The notes under the pieces: generated by a model
What the model was told of the DNA's origin: nothing
The model's database searches: none
The model's input: the letters and a program-made list of their open reading frames with translations, nothing else
Made by a program: the position numbers and the translations under genes
From: Mycteria americana
Taxonomy: Eukaryota; Chordata; Aves; Ciconiiformes; Ciconiidae
Assembly (NCBI RefSeq): GCF_035582795.1
Contig: NW_027445436.1
Location: forward strand, 6,074,770-6,138,769
Length of the DNA stretch: 64,000 nt
Direction of reading: 5' to 3'
Shown: positions 1 to 10,564 of the stretch, in pieces
Layout of the letters: each line of letters starts with the position of its first letter
Position numbering within the stretch: position 1 is the first letter of the stretch

Positions 1-824
1 AAAACTGAACACAGTATTCGAGGTGCGGCCTCACCAGTGCCGAGTACAGGGGCACAATCACTTCCCTAGTCCTGCTGGCCACGCTATTTTTGATACAGGC
101 CAGGATGCCATTGGCCTTCTTGGCCGCCTGGGCACACTGCTGGCTCATATTCAGGCGGCTGTCAACCAACACCCCCAGGTCCTTCTCTGCCAGGCAGCTT
201 TCCAGCCACTCTTCCCCAAGCCTGTAGCGTTGCATGGGGTTGCTGTGGCCCAAGTGCAGGACCTTGCACTTGGCCTTGTTAAACCTCATACAGTTGACCC
301 CAGCCCATCGATCCAGCCTGTCCAGGTCCCTCTGTAGAGCCTGCCTACCCTCAAGCAGATCAACATTCCCACACAACTTGGTGTCGTCTGCAAACTTACT
401 GAGAATGCACTCGATCCCTTCGTCCAGATCATTGATAAAGATGTTAAACAGAACTGGCCCCAACACCGAGCCCTGGGGAACACCGCTTGTGACCGGCCGC
501 CAACCGGAGTAAACTCCATTCACCACCACTCTCTGGGCCCGGCCGTCCAGCCAGTTCTTTACCCAGCGAAGAGTACACCCGTCCAAGCCATGAGCAGCCC
601 GTTTCTCCAGGAGAATGCCGTGGGAAACCGTGTCAAAGGCTTTACTGAAGTCTAGATAGACAACATCCACAGACTTCCCCTCATCCACTAGGCGGGTCAC
701 CTTATCATAGAAGGAGATCAGGTTGGTCAAGCAGGACCTGCCTTTCCTGAACCCATGCTGGCTGGGCTTGATCCCTCGGTTATTCTCTACATGCCCTGTG
801 ATAGCACTCAGGATGATCTGCTCT
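1..824 (-). mobile_element. CR1 LINE fragment, RT domain
   Basis: On the minus strand this reads as the central and C-terminal RT region of a CR1 ORF2. From position 824 downward the frame covers the fingers region, motif A (YLDFSKAFD, catalytic Asp present), the GVPQGS motif B, and motif C FADD near 390. The frame looks open and runs off the left edge, so the 3' end lies outside the window. It is 5'-truncated at 824, where ERVL-like sequence begins. It is nearly identical to the copy at 63268-64000, so it belongs to a young subfamily. The plus-strand open frames here are shadows. Confidence 0.93.
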
Positions 825-843
825 GTACATCAGGTACTACCTC

Positions 844-2533
844 ATGGATACAATTAGCAATTATACCTCTTCCTCTGAGAGGTTTTTTATGGAGGAAATA
901 CAGAATGGCACGTTCACCGCCGCCTTCTACAATGTTTCCTCCTTTGTTACAATAACTTTTCAGTATCTTGAACATCCTTGGGTAGTTAAGATACATCTAT
1001 TGGTATTGCTTGGGAATATTGTTTTGGTTTTGTCTAAGATTAGTAAGCAATTTAAGAATATCATGCAGAGATCTGCCCCAAGGCTGGATAGTTATGAGTG
1101 GCAGGGTGTGTGGGATAGCATGGGCAAATGCCTAGGATGGTGGGCACCTCCAGTGTTTTGGAACTTCACCCCTGAACAAGTGCAGAATCCTGAAAAATTA
1201 GTAGAATATTTGGAAAAAGTATGTCGTCACCCTGGCAATTCTAAGGAGATAAAAATCACTGCAATGTGCTGGGGCCTGGCCCATGACTACTGAGCCCTGT
1301 TCAACACTATTCAGTACCCTCAAGGGGAAGAGAAGGTCTCTGGATCTGACTACAAAACGACAGGCACTGTGGCTACTCCAACCCCAGCGACAGGCACTGT
1401 GGCTGAAACAGGGAACAAACCCATGCCGGTATCAGTCGCCCCTATACACAAGAAGAAATCTTGGAAGCGAAAGTCAGCTTGTTTAGAAAGGGATGATGAA
1501 AAAGCAGGGGTATCATGAGAAAAGGAGGAGGAAGAGGAAGAACTCGTAAATGAGATGGAAACCACCCGATCTCTATCCCTGAGTGAGCTGCGAGATATGT
1601 GACAAGATTTCAGCCGTCATCCAGGCGAGTACATCGTCACCTGGCTGCTCCGATGCTGGGATAACGGGGCCAGTAGCTTGGAATTAGAGGGTAAGGAAGC
1701 CAAGCAGCTGGGATCCCTTTCTAGGGAAGGGGGCATTGACAAAGCAATTGGAAAAGGGGCACCAGCCCTCAGCCTCTGGAGGCGACTACTGTCAGGCGTG
1801 AAGGAAAGGTATACCTTCAAGGAAGATGTTATATATCGCCCTGGGAAATGGACCACCATGGAGAAAGGTATCCAGTACCTGAGGGAATTAGCCATGCTGG
1901 AGGTGATTTATGGTAACCTGCATGACAAGCAGTTATCCAAAGATCCAGATGAAGTCTGGTGCACACAACCCATGTGGTGGAAGTTGGTATGGAGCGCACC
2001 ATCGTCGTGTGCCAACTCATTGGCAATACTGACTTGGAAAGACGGAGAGGGTCCAACAGTGGATGAAGCAGCAAGCTGACTTGGGGAATACAAATAAAGT
2101 ATCTCTTCCTCCCTTGTCTCGGGTGTGGAGAAACTGTCCTGGGTGTTCCAACAATTCAAAGAGGATATGTCCTACTCCCCACCTGTACAGATCAGTATCT
2201 ATCTCAGCTATTAGGAGTCAGCGTTCCTCTGCTCAAGAGAGAGGATATAGAGGGTACACACCATGGGGCACCCTATGGTTTTACCTGCGTGACCACGGAG
2301 AGGACATGAGGAAGTGGGATGGAAAGCCTATCTCAACCCTAGAGGCACGGGTATGTGAGTTGCAAGGAAAAACAATCACCAAAGGGGGTTCTTCCAGGAC
2401 AATTGCTGCTCCGGATTCCAGCGGACAGTTCCCCAGACAGAGTAAAAGGGCTGATCTTACTCCTGATTTTAATGAAGGAGCTCCTGACTTGTATATACAA
2501 GAAATGGGTAATGAATATTATGACCAGGACTAG
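844..2533 (+). pseudogene. gag: gag-like region of ERVL-type provirus, broken
   Basis: The first frame (844-1293, 149 codons) starts MDTISNY and carries a hydrophobic stretch at about residues 50-65 (VKIHLLVLLGNIVLVL), followed by a soluble Trp-rich part. About 1567-2079 holds a second block with a capsid-like look (HPGEYIVTWLLRCWDNG and LSLWRRLLSGVKERY), and 2063-2533 a third in another frame. Several shifts and stops separate the blocks, and no zinc knuckle is visible. The same N-terminal block survives in the sister provirus (minus strand, about 24810-24970), which supports it as the 5' ORF. Calling it gag relies mainly on position; homology was not tested. Confidence 0.6.
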
Positions 2534-2534
2534 G

Positions 2535-4838
2535 GGGGGGCCTGCCTCCAGCCAGGTGGAGGAAAGGGACAACCGGGTTTACTGGACTGTATGGATTCGA
2601 TGGCCTGGCACAACAGACCCACGGGAGTATAAGGCTCTTGTAGACACCAGTGCACAGTGTACCCTAATGCTATCAAGCTATATAGGAGCAGAACCAATCT
2701 GTATTTCTGGAGTGACAGAGGGATCCCAACAGCTAACTGTATTGGAGGCCGAAGTGAGCCTAAATGGGAATGAGTGGCAAAAGCACCCCATTGTGACTGG
2801 CCCAGAGGCTCCGTGCATCCTTGGCATAGACTACCTCAGGAGAGGGTATTTCAAGGACCCAAAAGGGTACCGGTGGGCTTTTGGTATAGCTGCCTTGGAG
2901 ATGGAGGAAATTAAACAGCTGTCTAGCTTGCCTGGTCTCTCAGAGGACCCTTCTGTTGTGGGGTTGCTGAGGGTTGAAGAACAACAGGTGCCCATTGCTA
3001 CCACAACGGTGCACTGGAGGCAATATCGTACCAACCGAGACTCCTTGATTCCCATCCATAAGCTGATTCGTCGACTGGAGAGCCAAGGAGTGATCAGTAA
3101 GACTCGTTCACCTTTTAACAGTCCTATATGGCCAGTGAGAAAGTCTAATGGAGAGTGGAGATTAACAGTAGACTATCGTGGCCTGAATGAAGTCACTCTG
3201 CTGCTGAGTGCTGACGTGCCGGACATGCTGGAACTGTAATACGAACTGGAGTCAAAAGCAGCCAAATGGTATGCTACAATTGATAATGCTAATGCGTTTT
3301 TCTCAATCCCTTTGGCAGCAGAGTGCAGGCCACAGTTTGCTTTGACTTGGAGGGGCGTTCAGTTCACTTGGAATCGATTGCCCCAGGGGTGGAAACACAG
3401 CCCTACCATTTGCCATGGACTGATTCAGACTGCACTGGAACACGGTGAAGCTCCAGAACACCTGCAATACATTGATGACATCATCGTGTGGGGCAATACA
3501 GCAGAAGAAGTTTTTGAGAAAGGGAAGAAAATAGTCCAGATCCTCTTGAAAGCCGGTTTTGCCATAAAACAAAGTAAGGTCAAGGGACCTGCACAGGAAA
3601 TCCAGTTTTTAGGAATAAAATGGCAAGATGGACGTCGCCAGATCCCAATGGATGTGATCAACAAAATAACAGCCATGTCTCCACCAACTAGCAAAAAGGA
3701 AACACAAGCTTTCTTAGGTGTTGTGGGTTTTTGGAGAATGCATATTCCAAATTACAATCTGATCGTAAGCCTTCTCTATCAAGTGACCCGGAAGAAGAAC
3801 GATTTCAAATGGGGCCCTGAGCAACGACAAGCCTTTGAACAAACTAAACAGGAGATAGTTCATGCAGTAGCCCTTGGGCCAGTCCGGGCAGGGCAAGATG
3901 TGAAAAATGTGCTCTACACCGCAGCTGGGGAGAATGGCCCTACCTGGAGCCTCTGGCAGAAAGCACCAGGGGAGACTCAAGGTCAACCCCTAGGGTTTTG
4001 GAGTCGGGGATACAGAGGATCCAAGGCCCGCTATACTCCAACTGAAAAAGAGATATTGGCAGCATATGAAGGGGTTCGAGCTGCTTCGGACGTGGTTGGT
4101 ACTGAAGCACAGCTCCTCCTGGCACCTCGACTACTGGTGCTGGGCTGGATGTTCAAAGGGAGGGTCCCCTCCACACATCATGCAACTGATGCTATGTGGA
4201 GTAAGTGGGTTGCACTGATCACACAACGGGCTCAGATAGGAAACCCCAATCGCCCAGGAATCTTGGAAGTAATTATGGACTGGCCAGAAGGCAAAGATTT
4301 CGGAATATCACCAGAGGAAGAGGTGATGCCTGCTGAGGAGGCCCCCCTGTACAATAAACTACCAGAAAATGAGAAGCAATATGCCCTGTTCACTGATGGG
4401 TCCTGTCGTATTGTAGGAAAACATTGGAGATGGAAAGCTGCTGTATGGAGTCCTATGCGACAAGTGGTAGAAACTGCTGAAGGAGAAGGGGAATCAAGCC
4501 AATTTGCAGAAGTAAAAGCCATCCAGCTGGCTTTAGACATTGCTAAATGAGAAAAGTGGCCAGTGCTCTATCTCTATACTGACTCATGGATGGTGGCAAA
4601 TGCCCTGTGGGGGTGGTTACAGCAATGGAAGCAGAACAACTGGCAGCGCAGAGGCAAACCCATCTGGGCTGCAGCATTGTGGCAAAATATTGCTGCCCGG
4701 GTAGAGAACCTGGTTGTAAAAGTACATCACGTAGATGCTCATGTACCCAAGAGTCAGGCCACTGAGGAACATCAAAACAACCAGCAGGTGGATCAGGCTG
4801 CTCAGATTGAAGTGGCTCAGGTGGACCTGGACTGGTAA
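2535..4838 (+). pseudogene. pol: pol: protease, RT and RNase H of ERVL-type provirus
   Basis: One frame runs from the protease into RNase H, with a TAA at 3237, a TGA at 4548 and a TAA ending at 4838. The protease has LVDTSAQCTL where retropepsins normally have Asp-Thr/Ser-Gly, so the active-site Gly appears to be Ser. It also has the downstream ILGIDYL flap-side motif. RT shows SPIWPVRKSNGEWR, the LPQGW block near 3380 and the catalytic YIDD near 3471. RNase H starts with FTDGSC near 4390 and continues past the 4548 stop (YTDSWMVANAL). The order and the single-frame layout fit retroviral pro-pol. The three stops make the copy non-functional. Confidence 0.88.
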
Positions 4839-5684
4839 CATAAGGGTGAATTATTTATAGCTTGATGGGCCCATGACACCTCAGGCCATCAAGGAAGAGA
4901 TGCAACATAGAGATGGGCTCGTGATCGAGGGGTGGACTTAACCATGGACACTATTGCACAGGTTATCCATGAATGTGAAACATGTGCTGCAATTAAACAA
5001 GCCAAGCAGTTAAAGCCTCTGTGCTATGGAGGGTGATGGCTGAAATATCACTATGGGGAGGCCTGGCAGATCGATTCTATCACACTCCCACAAACCCGCC
5101 AAGGCAAGCGCTATGTGCTTACAATGGTGGAAGCAACGACCGGATGGCTGGAAACATATCCTGTGCCCCATGCCACCGCCTGGAACACTATCCTGGGCCT
5201 TGAAAAGCAAGTCCTATGGCGACATGGCACCCCAGAAAGAATTGAGTCAGACAACGGGACACATTTTCGAAACAACCTCATAGACACCTGGGCCAAAGAG
5301 CATGGCATTGAGTGGGTATATCACATCCCCTATCATGCACCAGCCTCTGGGAAAATTGAGCAATACAATGGACTGTTAAAGACTACACTGAGAGCAATGG
5401 GTGGTGGGACATTCAAACATTGGGATACACATTTAGCAAAGGCCACCTGGTTAGTCAACACTAGAGGATCTGCCAATCTAGCTGGCCCTGCCCAATCAAA
5501 ACTTTTACGCACTGTCGAAGGGGATAAGGTCCCTGTAGTGCACATAAAAAACATGCTGGGGAAGACAGTCTGGGTTACTCCTGCCTCAGGCAAAGGCAAG
5601 CCCATTCGTGGGATGCACTTGGTGGGTAATGTGAGAGGATGGGGAAGTCTGCTGTGTACCTCAAGGGGATTTGATTTTGGGTGA
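4839..5684 (+). pseudogene. pol: integrase of ERVL-type provirus
   Basis: This continues the pol frame after stops at 4836 and about 4872. An N-terminal zinc-binding half (His then CETC) is visible at about 4968-4990. The catalytic core follows: WQID near 5065, then ESDNGTHF near 5248 and SGKIEQYNG near 5347, which together give the D,D-35-E triad. The C-terminal part (MLGKTVWVTPASG) is recognisable and ends with a TGA at about 5684. The sister copy on the minus strand at 21875-22475 is very similar. Stops upstream and in the zinc region mean it cannot be made as one protein. Confidence 0.87.
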
Positions 5685-5970
5685 GAATAGCCAATGAACT
5701 AAATGGTATAATGTCAGTTGCTGTATAATACTGTGTGTCATCACTTTTTCAATAAGGATCACTCAGATTAATGAAGAATGAACTTCAACGAAAGCAAGCA
5801 AAGTGCAGTGGTGATGGAACCAGAACTGGCTTCAACATGCAACAATCCAACACCACAGACCATCTCTTCTGCCCTGAAGGACTATTATGATGGATGGAGC
5901 CCAAAGCCATGGACTAAATGAACTTAATTTTATTAGAAGGGGTAGATCCTGGGCATGACGTAAATGGTAT

Positions 5971-5988
5971 AGAATAAGGGGTGGATAC
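5971..5988 (+). other. Polypurine tract of ERV-1
   Basis: AGAATAAGGGGTGGATAC lies where the 3' LTR should begin. The same motif, inverted, borders the 3' LTR of the sister provirus at 21463-21480. Here it is followed by an inverted LTR fragment instead of an LTR start. Confidence 0.7.
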
Positions 5989-6110
5989 TGCTTAGCAACA
6001 GCCAAAACATCAGTGTGTTATCAATATTATTCTCATACTAAAACCCAAAACACAGCACTACACCAGCCACTAGGAAGGAAATCAACTCTATCCCAGCCGA
6101 AACCAGGACA
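5989..6110 (-). mobile_element. Inverted LTR fragment (family A2)
   Basis: This is the U3 start of an A2-type LTR in reverse orientation, matching the outer end of the LTR at 25288-25898. It ends with CCAGGACA, the complement of the LTR start TGTCCTGG. It follows the polypurine tract of a plus-strand provirus, so its orientation is wrong for a normal 3' LTR and implies an inversion or recombination. Confidence 0.8.
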
Positions 6111-6256
6111 ATACTGTACCTGTATGACCGAACTTTGTGCTAGCTTTGTGGAGCTACCACCTAGCATCCATCTCTGTGCAGACATGAAATAAAATACCTC
6201 TGCCCTGTGTGTATATTGGCGTCTCGCACACCAGGTAAATGACCTCACACTTGTGG
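6111..6256 (+). mobile_element. LTR-D fragment (U3 end, R, U5)
   Basis: This matches, in reverse, the LTR of the gamma-like provirus at about 29900-30060. It contains a polyadenylation signal AATAAA at 6188-6193 and ends at ACTTGTGG, before the terminal CA of the family. No matching internal sequence adjoins it. Confidence 0.8.
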
Positions 6257-6261
6257 TATAA

Positions 6262-6644
6262 CATGAGGAGGAAGGAGTGACAGAGAGGAACTGTTATATA
6301 CTAACCACAACACTCCATTCCCCATTCCCCCTGTGCCACTAGGGGTGGGGGGGGAGTCGGAAATGAAGGAGTGAAGTTGAGCCTTGGGGAAAAAGGTGGG
6401 GGAAGGTGTTGTTTTAATTTTTCTTTGTTTCTCACTATCCAAATCTAATTTAATTGGCAATAAATTAATTTACCCCAACTCGAGTCATTTTTACCCATGA
6501 CAGTAAGTGGTAAGCAGTCTCTTTGTCTTTATCTCAACTCACAAGCTTTTTGCATCATATTTTCTCCCCCTGCCCTGTTCAGGAGGGGGAGTGAGAGAGT
6601 GGTTGGGTGGTGATCTGGCAGCTGGCCAAGGTCAACCCACCACA
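6262..6644 (+). mobile_element. LTR-B 3' fragment
   Basis: This is the last third of the LTR-B family: the GAGGAGGAAGGAGTG block, a G-rich tract, ATTTAATTGGCAATAAATTAAT, and the end GTCAACCCACCACA. It matches the right ends of the LTR-B copies at 32400-32779 and 33770-34153. It is truncated on the left. Confidence 0.82.
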
Positions 6645-6839
6645 CTTACCCAGGGGAAGGTGACCTGGGAACTGATGATGACAGCAAGGCAATTGGGGCA
6701 CCAACAAAGAGCCAGGGTCAGCCTCAGTCCAGTCATCACTCAGCAAGTCCATAGTGATGAGGCAGGTTTGAGGTCAAGGCAGAAGCCAAGTCAGTAGGTC
6801 TGGGTCTGAGTCAGAACCAATGAAGTGTGAGATGTGGTG
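6645..6839. other. Short degenerate repeat, otherwise unassigned
   Basis: This stretch contains imperfect repeats of the type GTCCATAGTGATGAGGCAG and AGTCAGAACC. Similar wording recurs at about 30840-31010. No coding frame is supported. Confidence 0.35.
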
Positions 6840-7167
6840 CAGCCATAGCTACTACTCAGTCGCCAAGGCGAGCAGCTCTGGTGCCAGCACGATCCGCAGC
6901 GGAGCTATCTAGCGCGGTGCACAGCGGGGTTTCCTGAACCAGGGGAACCTCAGGGGGAGTCGAGAGAGCTGCCAGGAGCCCGCAGCTTGTGCGACAGCAG
7001 ATGACGAGACCTGAAAGCAATGGTGGCCAAGACCCCCACACGTATAAAAGAAGCCCTTAGGAAGCGTTAGTGACCAGGGCGAGCAAACAGGGTGTGGCGC
7101 ATCAGCAAGGGTGCGGCAGTTTGCGCAGGAAGGGCACTGAAGCTCTGCCAGCTCGACCAGGGGAGCA

Positions 7168-8273
7168 ATGGCATCCACTCAGCAGAAAGCCACGGCCTCT
7201 CTAAGCTCTGCACCCACCACGACTGACACAGCTTCCCAGACAGAGCTCCAGTGGGAACATGCTGCCACCCAGGTGTCAGGCTGCAGGGTGTGCCCTACTC
7301 TTATGCCAGTACCAGACAGCAGCAGTGAGTACACCTGTGGGAGGTGTGCCCAGGTAGAGGAACTCCTCAGCTTAGTGACAGAGCTCCGGGAGGAGGTGAG
7401 TAGGTTGAGGAGCATCAGGGAGTCTGAGAGAGAGATAGACTACTGGAATCACACCCTACCTTCCCTGGGACAGGCCTGTCAGGCAAACAGGACACATGAT
7501 ACAGAGAATTCTCTATCCTTGCTCTGCCTGACTGAACACAGTGACTTAAGAGATAGGGGGGAGTGCCGACAAGTTCCTGCCCAGCGCAGCAGGCGCGTCT
7601 CATCCATGACTACCCCACCTTCCCAGGTGCCCTTGCATAATAGGTATGAGGCTCTGCAAGTGGAACTGAACAATGATGAGGACGATGGTTCACCTAGGTT
7701 GGTGGCGTCACCGAGGTTAAGTCGGCCTACGCCCGGCATCAAAACTGCTTCCATAAAGAAAAAAAGACAGGTCGTTATCATAGGAGACTCTCTCCTGAGG
7801 GGAACAGAAGGCCCAATTTGCAGACAGGACCCACTCCTTAGGGAAGTCTGCTGCCTCCCTGGGGCCCGGGTTAAAGAAGTTACAAGAAAACTTCCTACCC
7901 TGGTACAGCCCTCAGGTTATTATCCATTATTGATTTTTCAGGTGGCAGTGATGAAGTTGCAACAAGAAGTCCAAGGGCAATCAAGAGAGACTTCAGGGCC
8001 TTGGGACAACTAGTTAAGGGATCAGGAGCGCAAGTAGTGTTCTCCTCTATCCTTCCAGTTGCAGGGAATGATGAGGGAAGAAACAGGAAGAGCCAGCAGA
8101 TCAATACCTGGCTCTGAGACTGGTGTCACCAGCAGAATTTTGGGTTTTTTGATCATGGGTCGGTCTACACAACACCAGGCCTGCTGGCGACAGATGGGGT
8201 ACACCTGTCTCAAAGGGGGAAAAGGATCCTTGTGCAGGAGTTAGCAGGGCTCATTGAAAGAGATTTAAACTAG
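7168..8273 (+). pseudogene. CR1 ORF1 (zinc-finger plus SGNH esterase-like), frameshifted
   Basis: The open frame from ATG at 7168 to 8013 begins with a Ser/Thr-rich leader, then a Cys-rich finger (CRVCP, later CGRC at about residues 33-56) leading into a short coiled-coil-like segment (VEELLSLVTELREEVSRL). The esterase-like part starts near residue 193 with VVIIGDSLLRGTEG, the SGNH/GDSL block I with its nucleophile Ser. A shift near 7940 moves the rest to another frame, which ends at the stop at 8271-8273; a match to the family C-terminus (LVQELAGLIERDLN-like) is visible there. In CR1, ORF1 is an RNA-binding protein needed for retrotransposition. The shift makes this copy inactive. Confidence 0.85.
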
Positions 8274-8536
8274 ATTTGAAGGGGAAAGGGATAAAACCAG
8301 GCTCGCTAGAGATAAGCCATGGGATGGCATGCCAGTGTTTGAGGGACAGTGGCTAGCGAGGTCCTTTGGTCTGCTGTCTCAGTGGAGGTAGGGGATGGAG
8401 ATCCATGCAGCAGCAAAGATGCAAGGGTTATGGATGTGTTAGAAATCACGGAAGCACCTGAGAATGGTCACGTAGGAATTAGGGCTTCTCCCCCAAAAAA
8501 GGTGGCAGGATCAATAGCCCAACCAATGCACACAGT

Positions 8537-9345
8537 ATGGGCAACAAACAGGAGGAGCTGGAAGCCATTGTGCAGCTGGAAAACTATGATATGGTTGCCA
8601 TCACGGAAACATGGTGGGATGACTCACACAAGTGGAGTGCTGCAATGGATGGCTATAAACTCTTCCGAAGGGATAGGCAAGGCAGGAGAGGCGGTGGGGT
8701 AGCCCTGTATGTTAGGGAGTGTTTTGACTGTCTAGAGCTTGACGATGGTGATGAAAGGGTCGAGTGTTTATGGGTAAGAGTCAGGGGAAAGGCCAACAAG
8801 GCAGATATCATGGTGGGAGTCTGTTATAGACCACCCAACCAGGATGATGAGGCAGATGAACTATTCTATAAGCAGCTGGGAGAAGCCTCATGATCACTAG
8901 CCCTTGTTCTTGTGGGGGACTTCAACTTACCAGGTGTCTGCTGGAAATACAATACAGCGGAGAGGAAACAGTCTAGGAGGTTCCTGGAGTGTGTGGCAGA
9001 TAACTTCCTGACACAGCTGGTGAGTGAGCCAACTAGGGAAGGGGCCTCACTGGACCTGTTTTTTGCAAACAGAGAAGGACTTGAGGGTGATGTGATGGCT
9101 GGAGGCCATCTTGGGCATAGCGATCACAAAATGATAGATTTTTCAATTCTTGGAGAAGTAAGGAGGGAGGTCAGCAGAACTGCTACCTTGGACTTCTTGG
9201 AGGGCAGACTTTGACCTGTTTAGGGGCCTGGTTGACAGAGTCCCTTGGGAAGCAGTCCTGAAGGGCAAAGGAGTCCAGGAAGGCTGGACATTCTTTAAGG
9301 AGGAAGTCCTAAAGGCACAAGAGCAGGCCGTCCCCATGTGTCCCC
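8537..9345 (+). pseudogene. CR1 ORF2 endonuclease domain, truncated
   Basis: This is an apurinic-type (exonuclease-endonuclease-phosphatase) endonuclease. It has the MGNKQEELEA start block, AITETWW with the metal-binding Glu, the VCYRPPNQ loop, GDFNLPGVCW with catalytic Asp/Asn near 8920, and SDHKMIDF with the terminal His near 9120. A TGA at 8891-8893 interrupts it, and a shift near 9205 follows. The copy ends at 9340, right after the endonuclease-RT linker, where the 3' tail is joined. The enzyme normally nicks target DNA to prime reverse transcription. Confidence 0.87.
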
Positions 9346-9371
9346 ATATTCTATTCTATGATTCTGTGATA

Positions 9372-10179
9372 CTGTATTATAGGGCTACATGGTTACAAGG
9401 GCAGCTTGTGTCTGGGGCACCTCAGTGAGAATGGGACAGGTTTGGAAGTTAAAGCTGTAGGGATGTCAATATGAGGTAGAAGACACATGCAAGATACTGG
9501 GGCATTAAATAGCTTAAAACCGGTAATTCCATCTCTTCCTATTCAGTTACTAGTTGATGTTGCCAGACAAAATTGATGGTATATATCTGAAAGAAGCTTG
9601 CCAGGCTCCAGTACTAACATCTAAACTGAGCTGTATTTAAAACCTGAGAAGTCAGTGGCTGCAGGAGTTTTAAGCAAAAAGTCAATTGGAAAAGAAATTA
9701 TTTGAGTATACAGGTCTGTTTCTTCATTTCCTGCAGAAAGTGTTAGGAAGTGAACAGTTCATTCTTCAGCAGAGCCTCTTTCCTCTTTTCAGTCCAGCAT
9801 CACCACTTGGTGAAAGCATTTGGGTGCAGCAAGCAGATGGGGGTAAGTCACAGAAAGGCACCAGTGCACAATGGTCCCATTTCTGCTCCACATCAGGCAA
9901 AGGAGACAGTAGGAAAAGCACGCACAGTGGGAAGAGTAATTCTTAACAGACAGAGAAGAGAGAGAGGTTATACCTTGCTAACATATCTCACATGAAACTT
10001 CCCATTATACAGAACATACGCTGTTTGTGGTCAGTGCTCTCAATTTGTGTGGCAGTTCTGGGCTTGGCTTCCAATTCTCCTGGGAGTTTCTTCTGGTGTC
10101 ATCAGATCCAGGCTACTGCTGGGAAAGGCTGACTCCTGACTAGGGAGGTTCAAGCACACAGAGAACAGCAGATAGAGAC
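9372..10179. other. No recognised feature
   Basis: Apparently unique sequence after the CR1 3' tail. Two overlapping short open frames at 9686-9995 show no recognisable domain and I do not support them as genes. Confidence 0.5.
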
Positions 10180-10564
10180 ATAGCAGTTCTCGCAGCAGTT
10201 AGCACAGCAGGAGCACAGAGAGGTCCAGCCCTTCTGCTCAGGACTGGGTAGGGCTGCTTGGATTTTGTGCGGTGATGGTCTCAAGATGCAGCAGGGCACG
10301 CTCTCCAGCACTCACTGGCACCAATGCCCTTGGCGCGTTGGAGAACTCAACCCAGACAGAGCTTCAGGCGTGACAGAATGCTGCTGTCCAGGTCTTGGGC
10401 TGCAGAGAGTGCCTGGGGCCTCTCCCTGGGACTGGGGGCAATGGTGGCCTCTCCTGTGAGAGGTGTGATCTGGTTGAGGTGCTGAGCTGTCAGGTGAAGG
10501 AGCTGCAGGAAGAGGGGAACACGCTGCGCACCATTAGGGAAAATGAAGAGGAGGTTGACAGGGT
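10180..10564 (+). mobile_element. CR1 5' fragment, ORF1 N-terminus
   Basis: The frame at about 10395-10575 reads CRECLGPLPG, later CERCDLVEVL, then a Leu/Glu-rich helix ending IRENEEEVDR. This is the same finger-plus-helix layout as the ORF1 at 7168. It belongs to a more diverged CR1 subfamily. It is cut off at 10564 by the LTR-B copy. Confidence 0.7.

Larger units (their letters stand above)
825..5988 (+). mobile_element. ERVL-like (class III) provirus internal region, decayed (ERV-1)
   Basis: The order is gag-like ORFs (844 to about 2533), protease-RT-RNase H (about 2535-4838), integrase (4839-5684) and a polypurine tract (5971-5988). There is no Env-like frame between integrase and the polypurine tract, as usual in ERVL-type elements. 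The 5' LTR, primer site and leader are missing: a CR1 fragment abuts at about 824. The left junction corresponds to sequence about 330 bases inside the 5' end of the sister provirus at 20872-25898. The expected 3' LTR is replaced by an inverted LTR scrap at 5989-6110. Assignment to class III rests on RT/integrase character and the lack of env; a phylogeny was not run. Confidence 0.85.
6840..9371 (+). mobile_element. CR1 LINE with RT region deleted
   Basis: A GC-rich CR1 5' untranslated region precedes ORF1 at 7168; its exact start is uncertain. ORF1 runs to 8273, then the ORF2 endonuclease runs from about 8530 to 9340. There the sequence jumps to ATTCTATTCTATGATTCTG, which is the CR1 3' tail. 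All of the RT domain is missing. Decay includes a one-base shift in ORF1 near 7940 and a stop at 8891 in the endonuclease. Confidence 0.86.

Noticed and set aside
7168..8013. Host esterase gene
   Set aside because: The GDSL-type block is part of CR1 ORF1, with CR1 5' sequence before and the CR1 endonuclease after.
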